Origin: Actinomadura rayongensis
GTDB taxonomy: Bacteria; Actinomycetota; Actinomycetes; Streptosporangiales; Streptosporangiaceae
Assembly: GCF_009831215.1 (NCBI RefSeq)
Contig: NZ_WUTW01000001.1
Location: 62,001 to 126,000 of the forward strand
Direction: 5' to 3'
Length of the DNA stretch: 64,000 bases
In this document: positions 17,992-26,206 of the stretch, piece by piece
Numbering within the stretch: position 1 is the first letter of the stretch
How the letters are laid out: every line of letters starts with the position of its first letter
Position numbers and translations under genes: made by a program
The notes under the pieces: generated by a model
What the model was told of the DNA's origin: nothing
Databases searched by the model: none
The model's input: only the letters and a program-made list of their open reading frames with translations

Positions 17992-19752
17992 ATGTCGGGG
18001 TGGCGGGTCGGTGGGTTCACTGAGGTGCGGGAGCTGGGGGCCGGGGCGCAGGGGCGGGTCGTTCTGGCGCGGGACGACGCGTCCGGGCATCCGGTGGCGA
18101 TCAAGTACCTCGCGGTGGACGCCGGGGCGGACGATCGGGAGCGGCTGCGGCATGAGGCGCGGATGCTCGCGCGTGCCGACAGTCCGTATATCGCGCGGTT
18201 GTATCGGTTGGTGGAGAGTGACGCGGGTGCGGCGATCGTCATGGAGGCGGTCGACGGCGTCTCGTTGAAGACGTTGCTGGTCGAGCATGGCGCGCTCGGG
18301 CCCGAGGCCGCGTTGAGCGTGCTCAAGGGGTCGTTGCTCGGGTTGGCGGCTGCACACGCCGTCGGGGTCGTTCATCGGGACTTCAAGCCTGCGAACATCG
18401 TCGTTCCGGCGGACGGCCGTAGCCGCCTCGTGGACTTCGGGATCGCGGTCCCCGCCGGGCGGGCGTCGGGCGGTGCGGGGACGCCCGCGTACATGGCGCC
18501 CGAGCAGTGGGTGCGCCACCAGGCCACGCCCGCGACCGATGTCTACGCCGCCACCTGCGTGTTCGTGGAGTGCGCTACGGGGGAGCGGCCCTTCCACGGC
18601 GGGACGCAGGACGAGTTGCGCGCCGCGCATCTGGGCGCGCCGGTGCCGGTGGAGCGGGTGCCCGGGCCGTTGCGTCCGCTCGTCGCCACGGGCATGGCGA
18701 AGGACCCGGCGGATCGTCCGGCGGGCGCCGCTGCGTTCGTGGACGAGCTGGAGCGCACCGCCCGCGCCGCGTACGGAGACGACTGGGAGCAGCGCGGCGT
18801 GCGGACCCTCGCGGGCGCGTCGGCGGCATTGGCCGCGTTGTTCCCGCTCGCCGCGTGGCTGGCGGGCGGCGGCGCGGCCGGTGCGGCGGGCGCCGGGGCG
18901 GGCGCGGCGAGCGCGGGCGCCGGCGCGGGCGCCGCGGCGCTCGGCAAGACGGCCGCCGCGGCGGGCACCGCCAAGGGCTTCATGGGCGGCATCGCCGGGA
19001 TCGCCGCCGCCACGGTCGGGACGGCGGCGGTCGTCGGCGCCGGGGCCGTCGTCGTCGTGACCGCCGGGAAGGACGATCCGAAACCGCGTTCCGTTTCTGC
19101 GTCGCCGGTCGCGCTGGTCAAGCCGGTCGGATGCCGGACGGCCGAGGGCCCGTCCGAGCCCGCGGGTTCGTCCACCCCGCCCGCGACCGTGCGGCTGCCC
19201 CGCCACGTCACGCTCCCGGCCGGGACCGCCGTCTACTACACGCAGGACAAGCAGCTCGTCGTCGGTCCGGCGGGGGCGCGCTGCGAGAAGTTCCAGGGCG
19301 CCGCGAACAGCTCGGTCAACATCGGCGCCAACACCCGGCAGATGGTGTCCCTGTTCAACGTCGCGTCGTACGGCTCCATCCTGGACGCCCGCTGCGCCTA
19401 CTTCCCCGACTCTCCCGAGGGCGTCAAGGCACGCCGCGACCGGCCCGACTGCGGCTGGCAGGTGCGGACGTCCGAGAAGCTGCCGTCCACCGGGACGAAG
19501 GTCCGCGCGATGCTCACGACCGAGTCGCCGAACGGCACCGCGGCGGGCGCTCCCTTCACGTCCGCGACGCTCGCGACGATGGCCGACGGCCTGCCCGTCA
19601 CGCTCACCTGCTCGATGCCGTACGACCGCCGGAACGTCTGCGTCGCCGCCTTCACCCACTGGTACGCGCAGACCGCGACGCCCTCGGACGCCGTCCTGGA
19701 CGCCGCGGCCCGCCAGATCGAAGCCTTCGTCGCCCGCGCCCGCTACACGTGA
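17992..19752 (+). CDS. Receptor-type serine/threonine protein kinase (Pkn family), catalytically intact
   Basis: A 586-aa kinase. The glycine loop GAGAQG (16-21), Lys38 (VAIK), alpha-C Glu55, HRDFKPAN with catalytic Asp130, DFG Asp148 and the GTPAYMAPEQ activation segment are all present. After the kinase domain (to about 265) come a glycine/alanine-rich hydrophobic stretch, a transmembrane helix (about 333-358) and an extracytoplasmic domain of about 220 residues with several cysteines (CEKFQGAANSS, DARCAYFPDS, DCGWQVRTSE, CSMPYDRRNVCVAAF), likely disulfide-bonded. ATG 17992 follows GGGAGGAG. Substrates and ligand are unknown; the catalytically degenerate kinase at 5094-6779 is a possible relative or partner. 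Confidence 0.93.
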   Translation: MSGWRVGGFTEVRELGAGAQGRVVLARDDASGHPVAIKYLAVDAGADDRERLRHEARMLARADSPYIARLYRLVESDAGAAIVMEAVDGVSLKTLLVEHGALGPEAALSVLKGSLLGLAAAHAVGVVHRDFKPANIVVPADGRSRLVDFGIAVPAGRASGGAGTPAYMAPEQWVRHQATPATDVYAATCVFVECATGERPFHGGTQDELRAAHLGAPVPVERVPGPLRPLVATGMAKDPADRPAGAAAFVDELERTARAAYGDDWEQRGVRTLAGASAALAALFPLAAWLAGGGAAGAAGAGAGAASAGAGAGAAALGKTAAAAGTAKGFMGGIAGIAAATVGTAAVVGAGAVVVVTAGKDDPKPRSVSASPVALVKPVGCRTAEGPSEPAGSSTPPATVRLPRHVTLPAGTAVYYTQDKQLVVGPAGARCEKFQGAANSSVNIGANTRQMVSLFNVASYGSILDARCAYFPDSPEGVKARRDRPDCGWQVRTSEKLPSTGTKVRAMLTTESPNGTAAGAPFTSATLATMADGLPVTLTCSMPYDRRNVCVAAFTHWYAQTATPSDAVLDAAARQIEAFVARARYT

Positions 19753-19803
19753 CCGGCCGGGACCCGCCGGGCCCGCTACACGTGACCGGCTGGTACCCGC
19801 CGG
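19738..19803 (+). repeat. Imperfect 33-bp tandem duplication over the kinase stop codon
   Basis: Two adjacent 33-bp units (19738-19770 and 19771-19803) differ at only two positions by my reading. The first contains the last codons and TGA of the kinase gene; the second repeats them outside the frame's end. The period is 11 codons. It looks like a recent slippage or unequal exchange event with no effect on the protein. Confidence 0.85.
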
Positions 19804-19834
19804 GGCGACGGTCGGCGTCCGGATCCGGGAAGCG

Positions 19835-22036
19835 TCACGCCCACCAGGGGAACAGCGCCGTCGTGAGAGGTCTGCGCGGCGCCCTGTTCAGGGAGTCCCG
19901 GATGACGGTGTTGACCTCTCGTGCGATGTACGCGGGCCGGTCGCCGGCGGGCTTCGTCATGGCGGTCGGGCAGATCTCCGCGGTCAGCTTCCGCGTCGCG
20001 TCCGACAACGCCCGCGTGACGGCGATGCTGAGCTCGGCGAGCGCGCAACCCGCCCAGAGGCCGGTGGCTTCGTAGTAGGCCGCGTCGCCCTCTTCCCTGC
20101 TGGGGTACGTGCCGGCGGACAGAAGGAGAGCCTTCTGGAGTTCTCCGCTCGTCGTGAGCAGTCCCCGCAAATTGGCGAGGTCGATGTGCAGGCACAGCTC
20201 CCCTTCGCCCGCCGGTTTCCCGTACTCCTGCGCCTCGGACGGCCGGTCCAGCGGCCCCCACTCGTTGGAGTCGCGCGGCCCGGAGTTGAAGTTCCGTCCG
20301 GAGAACGAGCCGGTGTAGGTGTCGCTGGCCCAGCCGGCGGAGAGGAACACCTGCCAGCTCGCGAGCGCGAGGTAGGTCGCCTGGACGGCCAGGGACATCC
20401 GGCGCCGGAGCAACGCGAGCCGGGTGCCGAGTTCGGCCTCGGGATAGCCGACGACCGTGGTCCAGTCGTTCTTGTCCACGTACGCGCGGATGTCGGCCTC
20501 GAGCGCGGCGAGGTCGTCGTCGATCGCCTTCGCGACCGCGGCGGGCACCGGGACGGACGTGAAGCAGCGCTGCCACTCGTCCGCCTCGAGCAGCGGGTCG
20601 CCGAGGACGTAGTCCTGCGCGTTGCCCTCACGGCTGAGGCGCAGGCACGTCTCGACGGGGGAGGCCGTGACGAGCTGGACCGGGTAGCCGATGACGTCCG
20701 CCTCGATGTCGTCCAGCAGCGTCGCCGGGAGCCGTACGCGCGTCCGTGGCAGCGCGTTGATCTCCACGCAGGCGATGGCCTGGACGAATCCGTGATGGTT
20801 CTGCGTCAACGGGTTGTGCGCGGCGGCCTGGTGCATCGCCTGGAAGTTGAGGTGGTCGACGATGGCGATCTCGTCGCCGTTGTAGGCGGCGCAGAAGCCG
20901 ATGTTGCGCCAGCTCCCGGCCCGTGCCCCCTCCTGGCTGGCCAGCGTCGTGTAGGCGAACGGATACGCGATGGTCCTCGGATCCTTGAAGGCGGTGGCGT
21001 AGCTCTTGACGAACTCGTAGTCGCGAGCCGTCGGGGAGCCGATGAGCGCGGGGTCGCTGCCGACGCCCTTGGTGCAGAACACCAGCGGCCCGCCGCCGGC
21101 CGGGAGGAACGTGAGGAAGTCGTCGCGCCCGTGCGCCTGCGACCGGTTCAGGTACACGCCGGGCGTGGCGACGGAGGGGTCGCCGTACGGCCGGGGCACG
21201 ATCTCGTACACCTGGAAGCGGGCCGGGTCGTGGCGGAACACCGTGTCCGGCACGCCGCGGGCGGACAGCCGCCGGACCCAGGCGGCGTCCTCGGCGTCCG
21301 GCGCGTAGAAGCCCCGGTCGGCGTCGTTCAGCGGTGAGACGAGGAACAGCCCCCACGACGAAGGATGCGCGAGGTGGCCGGCCGGAAGCGGCGGGTCGCC
21401 GCGCAGCAGCACCTTGCCGAGCGTGACGTGCGACGCCGCGCGCACGCCGGGCAGCCGCGCGTCGTCCCAGACGGGAATGACGTCCTGGTCGTCGCGGCCG
21501 AGCAGATGGCGGCGCAGCGCGGCCTGCCGCGCCGTGGGCGCGCCCGCCTCCCATTCGGGGTGGTAGGTGCGCAGCTTGTCGAGCCACAGCGCCTTGAGCA
21601 CTTCTTCGTAGTCCTGCGCCGTGCCCCGCGGGGCGCCCTCGTTGCGCTCCAGCCACAGGACGGCCGCGTTGTGCATGAGGAAGGCCGCGTCCCGGTCCCG
21701 GGCGAGCAGTTCGTGTTTCGCCCCGAGGTCCCTGCCCGGATCGGTCGCCTGGTCGAGGAATTCCTTGCCGACCGCGAGGTAGGCGCCCATTCCGGCCTCG
21801 TAATCCTCCCAGCGGGGCTCGTATTCCGCGTCGTACTGCGCCGCGTCGGCGGCGGCCTCGGCGCGGCGCGTCCTGAAGAGATAGGAATCGCCGACCGCGT
21901 ACCGGTCCTCCAGTTCAGGCTTGGCGAGTTTCCGGACGAAGGAGAAACCATTCGGAGAGCGACGGAGGTTTTCGTAGGCGTCGATCCATGCCTTATTGTC
22001 GTCGGCCCATCGTGCGTACCGGTCGTACTCGCCCAT
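19835..22036 (-). CDS. Unrecognised 733-aa protein
   Basis: I do not recognise this protein. It has no signal peptide or evident membrane helix. The N-terminal ~160 residues are helical and charged (YARWADDNKAWIDAYENLRR), the middle mixes beta and loop segments (VYEIVPRPYGDPSVATPGVYLN, SWRNIGFCAAYNGDEIAIVDHLNF) with His-rich HQAAAHNPLTQNHHGFV, and the last third is helical with an Arg/Leu run. Cysteines are few. It stands alone, converges on the kinase gene and diverges from the next gene. ATG 22036 has GGGGCAGG immediately upstream, so spacing is short. The promoter region 22037-22188 is AT-rich for this genome. Coding character looks real: no competing frame fits as well. Confidence 0.7.
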   Translation of the reverse strand: MGEYDRYARWADDNKAWIDAYENLRRSPNGFSFVRKLAKPELEDRYAVGDSYLFRTRRAEAAADAAQYDAEYEPRWEDYEAGMGAYLAVGKEFLDQATDPGRDLGAKHELLARDRDAAFLMHNAAVLWLERNEGAPRGTAQDYEEVLKALWLDKLRTYHPEWEAGAPTARQAALRRHLLGRDDQDVIPVWDDARLPGVRAASHVTLGKVLLRGDPPLPAGHLAHPSSWGLFLVSPLNDADRGFYAPDAEDAAWVRRLSARGVPDTVFRHDPARFQVYEIVPRPYGDPSVATPGVYLNRSQAHGRDDFLTFLPAGGGPLVFCTKGVGSDPALIGSPTARDYEFVKSYATAFKDPRTIAYPFAYTTLASQEGARAGSWRNIGFCAAYNGDEIAIVDHLNFQAMHQAAAHNPLTQNHHGFVQAIACVEINALPRTRVRLPATLLDDIEADVIGYPVQLVTASPVETCLRLSREGNAQDYVLGDPLLEADEWQRCFTSVPVPAAVAKAIDDDLAALEADIRAYVDKNDWTTVVGYPEAELGTRLALLRRRMSLAVQATYLALASWQVFLSAGWASDTYTGSFSGRNFNSGPRDSNEWGPLDRPSEAQEYGKPAGEGELCLHIDLANLRGLLTTSGELQKALLLSAGTYPSREEGDAAYYEATGLWAGCALAELSIAVTRALSDATRKLTAEICPTAMTKPAGDRPAYIAREVNTVIRDSLNRAPRRPLTTALFPWWA

Positions 22037-22188
22037 CCTGCCCCGATTCTTTTTGTGCGCTGCGACCAGGCGATTATAGGGTCGGGTGTTCCCGGGCTGG
22101 CTGTCCGCTAGAGGACGTCCACGCGTATTTATTACTCGTACGTATTTTGTTTGAACCGACCGTGCCCTGCCCCTGGGATCATGGACGG

Positions 22189-22791
22189 ATGAGTTCCGAG
22201 CTGACCGCCTGGCACGCGTCCGCGCCCGTCACCCCCGGCGAGGCCGCCGCGACCGACCTGGACGGCCTCGCCCCGCACCCCGCCGTCACCGCGTTCGCCG
22301 ACGACCTGAAAGCCGAACCCGGCGCCGAGATCGAGGTCGACGGCGGAAAGCGCGCCCGCGTCCAGGCCGGCCCCGAGCACGAGGACGCGGTCGCGAACGC
22401 CGCGTACCGGCTGGCCCGCGCGCACGGGCTCGTCCTGTACGACCGAGGGAGGGGCCTCGTCCACAACCTCGGCCCGCGCGGCGTCCACGAGGGCATGCAG
22501 CTCCACACCGGAGACGGGCTCGTCATCACCGATCCCGACCTGAACCTCGTGAACGACGCGCTCGGCCGCCTCGGCCCGGCCAATCCGTTCGCGGCGCTGG
22601 TCGTCTTCGGCCGCCACTTCGTCCAGGCCTCGCCCGAGGGCGACGCCTACGAGCTGGAGCACAAGCGCGACGGCGTCCTGTACCGGACGACCGCCGACCT
22701 CGACGCCGTCCGCCGCGCCTTCCGCGCGTACGCGACCGGCGACGACGCCTTCCGCGCCCGGCACGCCTGGACGCGTGCGGGCGCACCCTGA
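22189..22791 (+). CDS. Unrecognised 200-aa protein
   Basis: I do not recognise a family. The protein is soluble, acidic and free of cysteine or membrane segments. Notable stretches are ANAAYRLARAHGLVLYDRGRG, GMQLHTGDGLVITDPDLNLV and HKRDGVLYRTTADLDAVRRAF; the pattern suggests a small alpha/beta protein. The start is ATG 22189; an ATG at 22181 is out of frame. Upstream, CGCGTATTTATTACTCGTACGTATTTTG is among the most AT-rich sequence in the window and is the likely divergent promoter shared with the 733-aa gene. Confidence 0.65.
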   Translation: MSSELTAWHASAPVTPGEAAATDLDGLAPHPAVTAFADDLKAEPGAEIEVDGGKRARVQAGPEHEDAVANAAYRLARAHGLVLYDRGRGLVHNLGPRGVHEGMQLHTGDGLVITDPDLNLVNDALGRLGPANPFAALVVFGRHFVQASPEGDAYELEHKRDGVLYRTTADLDAVRRAFRAYATGDDAFRARHAWTRAGAP

Positions 22792-22815
22792 CCGCGCGGG
22801 TACCCTGGCTGCGCC

Positions 22816-23454
22816 ATGACTGACACCACGATCGTCCACCTGCTCCGGCACGGCGAGGTCCACAATCCCGACGGCGTCCTGTACGGGCGGCTGCCCGGCT
22901 ACCGGCTCAGCGAGGACGGCGTCCTCATGGCCAAGGCCGCCGCGCGCTGGTTCGAGGGACGCGACGTCACCGCGCTGTTCTCCTCGCCGATGCAGCGCGC
23001 CCTGGAGACCGCCGCGCCGCTCGCCGAGACGTTCGCGCTGCCGGTCACCGTGGACGACCGCCTCATCGAGGCCGACAACCACTTCGAGGGCCTGACGTTC
23101 GGGGTGGGCGCCGGGTCGCTGCGGCGCCCGGAGCACTGGCGGTACCTGGTGAACCCGTTCCGTCCGTCCTGGGGCGAGCCGTACCGGACGCTCGCCGCGC
23201 GGATGCGGTCGGCGGTGATCCGCGCCCGCGACACCGCGCGCGGGCACGAGGCCGTGTGCGTCAGCCACCAGCTGCCGATCTGGATCCTGCGGCTGCACGC
23301 CGAGCACCGCCGCCTCTGGCACCACCCGACCCGCCGCGAGTGCGATCTGGCGAGCGTCACCAGCCTGACGTTCGAGGACACGCGCCTGGTCGAGGTCGCC
23401 TACGCCGAGCCCGCCGCCGGGCTCGGCACCGGCCCCGGTGTCGCCGGGGCGTGA
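22816..23454 (+). CDS. Histidine phosphatase family protein (phosphoglycerate-mutase-like)
   Basis: A 212-aa phosphatase with the N-terminal LLRHGEVHNP (nucleophilic histidine in RHG), FSSPMQRALETAAPLA, a central acidic residue in DRLIEADNHFEG and the second catalytic histidine in AVCVSHQLPIWILRL. The gene lies between hemL and the tlpA-like gene in other actinomycetes as I recall, so its neighbourhood is conserved although its substrate is unknown. TACCCT at 22801-22806 lies ten bases before the ATG, compatible with a leaderless transcript. Confidence 0.92.
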   Translation: MTDTTIVHLLRHGEVHNPDGVLYGRLPGYRLSEDGVLMAKAAARWFEGRDVTALFSSPMQRALETAAPLAETFALPVTVDDRLIEADNHFEGLTFGVGAGSLRRPEHWRYLVNPFRPSWGEPYRTLAARMRSAVIRARDTARGHEAVCVSHQLPIWILRLHAEHRRLWHHPTRRECDLASVTSLTFEDTRLVEVAYAEPAAGLGTGPGVAGA

Positions 23455-23463
23455 CGCCGCCGC

Positions 23464-23489
23464 TAGATTCAGTACTACATCCTGTAGTA
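23464..23489 (+). promoter_or_regulatory. Promoter with BlaI/MecI-type operator dyad before the tlpA-like gene
   Basis: TACTACA (23473-23479), a 3-base spacer, and TGTAGTA (23483-23489) form a perfect 7-bp inverted repeat ending ten bases before the GTG start at 23499. TAGATT at 23464-23469 is a plausible -10 hexamer, which would put the dyad over the transcription start. The half-site matches the ACTACA/TGTAGT core described for BlaI/MecI/CopY-family repressors. No such repressor gene is in the window. Confidence 0.65.
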
Positions 23490-23498
23490 GGAGGGTCC

Positions 23499-24080
23499 GT
23501 GAACCCCCGAGTCTCCCCCTTGCGCGTCGCCGCCGGAGCCGTCGCGCTGTGCGGGCTGCTGGCCGGCTGCGCCGAGACGGGCGCCAAGGGCGATCCCGGC
23601 GGCAACCGGTTCATCTCCGGCGACGGCAACGTCCAGAAGATCCCGGCCGGGGAACGGAAGGGCCCGCAGTCGGCGTCCGGCACGACCCTGGACGGCAAGC
23701 CGGTCTCGCTCGCCGCGCTGCGCGGCAAGGTGACGGTCGTGAACTTCTGGGCGTCGTGGTGCGCGCCGTGCCGGGGCGAGGCGCCGTCGCTGGAGCAGGT
23801 CCACACCGAGACCAAGGCGAGCGGGGTCGAGTTCCTCGGCGTCAACTTCAAGGACTCGCCGCAGAACGCCCGCGCCTTCGACCGCCGCTTCAAGATCACC
23901 TACCCGAGCGTGTTCGACGGCTCCGGGCAGATCGGGCTGGCGTTCCGGGACGTCCCGCCGAACGCGATCCCGAGCACCCTCATCCTCGACCGGCGGGGCC
24001 GCGTGGCCGTCCGCGTCATCGGCGCGACGACCTACTCCGCGCTCAAGCCGCTCGTCACCGCCGTCGCGGCCGAGAAATGA
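23499..24080 (+). CDS. TlpA/ResA-type thioredoxin-like lipoprotein
   Basis: A 193-aa exported thiol-disulfide reductase. The N-terminus is a lipoprotein signal with the lipobox LAGC (Cys24). The thioredoxin fold carries [16 protein letters not shown], the redox CxxC, and the cis-proline region [17 protein letters not shown]. In System II cytochrome c maturation this protein reduces apocytochrome haem-binding cysteines using electrons passed by CcdA, its immediate neighbour. The start is GTG 23499 behind GTAGGAGG, which overlaps the operator dyad, so repressor binding and translation signals are packed together. Confidence 0.92.
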   Translation: MNPRVSPLRVAAGAVALCGLLAGCAETGAKGDPGGNRFISGDGNVQKIPAGERKGPQSASGTTLDGKPVSLAALRGKVTVVNFWASWCAPCRGEAPSLEQVHTETKASGVEFLGVNFKDSPQNARAFDRRFKITYPSVFDGSGQIGLAFRDVPPNAIPSTLILDRRGRVAVRVIGATTYSALKPLVTAVAAEK

Positions 24081-24084
24081 CGCC

Positions 24085-24825
24085 ATGAGCGTCGGTCAGA
24101 CGGTCTCCGACGGGTCGCTGCTGGCCGCGGCGCCGCTCGCGGCCGTGGCCGGGCTCGTCTCGTTCGCCTCGCCGTGCGTGCTGCCGCTCGTCCCCGGCTA
24201 CCTGTCGTACGTGACCGGCATGACCGGCGCGGACCTCGCCGACCGCCGCCGGGGCCGCCTGACGCTCGGCGTCGCGCTGTTCGTCGCCGGGTTCAGCGCC
24301 GTGTTCGTCGCGATGGGCACGCTCGCGGGCGGCCTCGGCCGCTGGCTCGCCGAGTACGCCGACCCGATCAGCCGCGTCCTCGGCGCCGTGACGATCGTGT
24401 TCGGGTTCGCGTTCATGGGCTTCGTGCCCGGGCTGCAGCGTACGGTGAAGTCCGGCCGCGTCCCGGCGGCGGGCCTGGCGGGCGCGCCCGTCCTCGGCGT
24501 GCTGTTCGGGCTCGGCTGGACGCCGTGCATCGGCCCGACGCTCGCGGCCGTCCAGACGCTGTCGTTCAGCGAGGGCAGCGCCGGACGCGGCGCGCTGCTG
24601 TCGCTGGCCTACTGCGCGGGCCTCGGCCTGCCGTTCCTCGCCGCCGCGCTCGCCTACCGGCGGGCGCTCGGCGCGTTCGGCGCGGTGAAACGGCACTATC
24701 CCCTGGTGATGCGCATCGGGGGCGGAATGCTCGTGGTGATCGGCGTCCTGCTGGTGACCGGAGTGTGGAACGACCTGACGATCGAGCTGAAGTCGTGGAT
24801 CAACGGCTTTGAACCGGTGATGTAG
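24085..24825 (+). CDS. ccdA: Cytochrome c biogenesis protein CcdA
   Basis: A 246-aa polytopic membrane protein with about six transmembrane helices, shuttling electrons from cytoplasmic thioredoxin to the extracellular TlpA-like protein. Both redox cysteines are visible in their usual contexts: [19 protein letters not shown] near the N-terminus and [17 protein letters not shown] in the middle. It starts four bases after the tlpA-like stop. resB and ccsB would be expected directly after it but are displaced 1.4 kb by a TnpB insertion whose end lies within about 30 bases of the ccdA stop. Confidence 0.95.
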   Translation: MSVGQTVSDGSLLAAAPLAAVAGLVSFASPCVLPLVPGYLSYVTGMTGADLADRRRGRLTLGVALFVAGFSAVFVAMGTLAGGLGRWLAEYADPISRVLGAVTIVFGFAFMGFVPGLQRTVKSGRVPAAGLAGAPVLGVLFGLGWTPCIGPTLAAVQTLSFSEGSAGRGALLSLAYCAGLGLPFLAAALAYRRALGAFGAVKRHYPLVMRIGGGMLVVIGVLLVTGVWNDLTIELKSWINGFEPVM

Positions 24826-24880
24826 TTGGCTTCTCTCGCTACCAATGGAGGAGATCCTCACGGCTCGCGCCGCGTGGGTT
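24826..24880 (-). ncRNA. Putative right end and omega-RNA 3' part of the TnpB element
   Basis: TnpB omega-RNAs normally overlap the 3' end of tnpB and run to the element's right end. Read on the minus strand, the 32 bases after the tnpB stop contain an imperfect hairpin (TCTCCTCC, loop ATT, GGTAGCGAGAGA) and the last tnpB codons contain GGC/GCC stems around a GCGA loop. The exact boundary is not resolvable by eye; the guide would be copied from the end of ccdA. This is inference from family behaviour plus visible foldback. Confidence 0.35.
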
Positions 24881-26054
24881 TCTGCTTCGTCGCCGACCGC
24901 CTGCCCGGAGTGCTCCGTTGAGGTCTCACATCAGCTCCAAAGACGGATGCCGTCAGCCCGACGGCCAGGAGATTCTTGGCTGCGTTGACGTCCCGGTCAT
25001 GTCGCGCTCCGCAGGTCCGGCACGTCCAGGCCCCGACGTTCAGCGGCATCGTGTCCCGCTTCGCGCCGCAACCAGAGCAGAGCTTGGACGAAGGGAACCA
25101 GCGGTCGGCGACCACCAGTTCGCGGCCGTGCCAGGACGCTTTGTATTCCAGCATGTTCCGGAACTCCGACCACCCCGCGTCGCTGATGGTTCGCGCCAGG
25201 CTCCGGTTCTTGATCATGTTGCGCACGGCAAGGTCCTCGATCACCAGCGTTTGGTTCTCACGCACCAGGCGAGTCGAGATTTTGTGGAGATGGTCGCGGC
25301 GCCGGTCGGCGATCCGCGCATAGATCCTGGCGACCGCACGCCGGGCCTTGGCTCGGTTGGAGCCTTGCCCCTTGGCCTTGCGCGCCAGCGCGCGCTGAGC
25401 CTTGGCCAAGCGGGCGCGGTCCTTGCGTTCGTGTCGGGGGTTGGCGATCGTCTCTCCGGTGGAGAGCGTCAGCAGACGGTCCAGCCCGAGGTCGATGCCG
25501 ACGGCCGTGCCGGTGGCAGGGTACGGCCTGATTTGCGAGTCTCGGCACAGCATGGACACGAACCAGCGTCCGGCACTGTCCCGGGACACCGTGACCGTCG
25601 AAGGCTTCGCGTTCTCTGGCAGCGGCCGGGACCAGACGATCGCCAACGGCTCGGCCATCTTGGCCAGACGCAGTTCGCCGTTGCGGTAACGGAATGCGCT
25701 GGTGGTGTACTCCGCCGATCTGTGCGATTTCTTCTTGGACTTGAAGCGGGGGTACCCGGTCCGTTTGGCGAAGAAGTTGGCGAAGGCCGTCTGCAGGTGC
25801 CGCAGCGCCTGCTGGAGGGGGACGGCGGAGACTTCGTTGAGGTAGGCCAGTTCCTCGGTCTTCTTCCACGCCGTCAACATCGCCGACGTGCCGCCGTAGC
25901 TGATGCGCTGCTTCCGTGCCCACGCTTCGGTACGGGCGGCAAGCGCCATATTATAGACCTTGCGCACACAGCCGAAAGTACGCGACGGCTCGGTCGCCTG
26001 TGCGTCGGTCGGATAGAAGCGGTATTTGAACGCCCGCTTCACGGACGTGGCCAT
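24858..26054 (-). CDS. tnpB: TnpB, RNA-guided nuclease of an IS200/IS605-like element
   Basis: A 398-aa TnpB. The RuvC active-site residues are present: Asp188 (GIDLGLDRLLTL), Glu273 (LVIEDLAV) and Asp355 (HDRDVNAAKNLL), with the zinc-ribbon cysteines 326/329 and 345/348 (CSGCGAKR, CRTCGARH). The N-terminal KRAFKYRFYPTDAQA is typical. It therefore looks intact. No TnpA transposase is adjacent, so it is a tnpB-only element, mobile only with help in trans. ATG 26054 matches the family N-terminus; a TTG at 26063 is possible. Its codon use is visibly less GC-biased than its neighbours, a sign of transfer. It lies antisense inside the cytochrome c maturation operon. Confidence 0.95.
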   Translation of the reverse strand: MATSVKRAFKYRFYPTDAQATEPSRTFGCVRKVYNMALAARTEAWARKQRISYGGTSAMLTAWKKTEELAYLNEVSAVPLQQALRHLQTAFANFFAKRTGYPRFKSKKKSHRSAEYTTSAFRYRNGELRLAKMAEPLAIVWSRPLPENAKPSTVTVSRDSAGRWFVSMLCRDSQIRPYPATGTAVGIDLGLDRLLTLSTGETIANPRHERKDRARLAKAQRALARKAKGQGSNRAKARRAVARIYARIADRRRDHLHKISTRLVRENQTLVIEDLAVRNMIKNRSLARTISDAGWSEFRNMLEYKASWHGRELVVADRWFPSSKLCSGCGAKRDTMPLNVGAWTCRTCGARHDRDVNAAKNLLAVGLTASVFGADVRPQRSTPGRRSATKQKPTRREP

Positions 26055-26206
26055 GAGCCGCAATCTAGTACGTCAAAGCGCGCCGGTGGGCGGACTGAGG
26101 ATGTCGAGCGACGAATTGCCCGAAAAGTGAATCCGTACGCTTCATCCGCCACGGGATTCCGTTGTTCCCGCGCTCTGAGGGATGGACGATCCGCGGAGGT
26201 GATCCG

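Larger units (their letters stand above)
24826..26206 (-). mobile_element. IS200/IS605-like tnpB-only insertion between ccdA and resB
   Basis: The interval between two genes that are normally adjacent is occupied by tnpB on the opposite strand plus 32 bases on one side and about 150 on the other. The right end is probably near 24826-24830. The left end lies somewhere in 26064-26206; TTCAC read on the minus strand (GTGAA at 26127-26131) is one possible target-adjacent motif, not provable by eye. No target duplication is expected for this family. The approximate outer limits given here include any flanking native sequence. Confidence 0.6.

Noticed and set aside
26127..26131. TTCAC (minus strand) as the target-adjacent motif of the TnpB element
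   Set aside because: It is plausible in position, but the left end cannot be located without comparing an empty site, and a five-base motif occurs often by chance.
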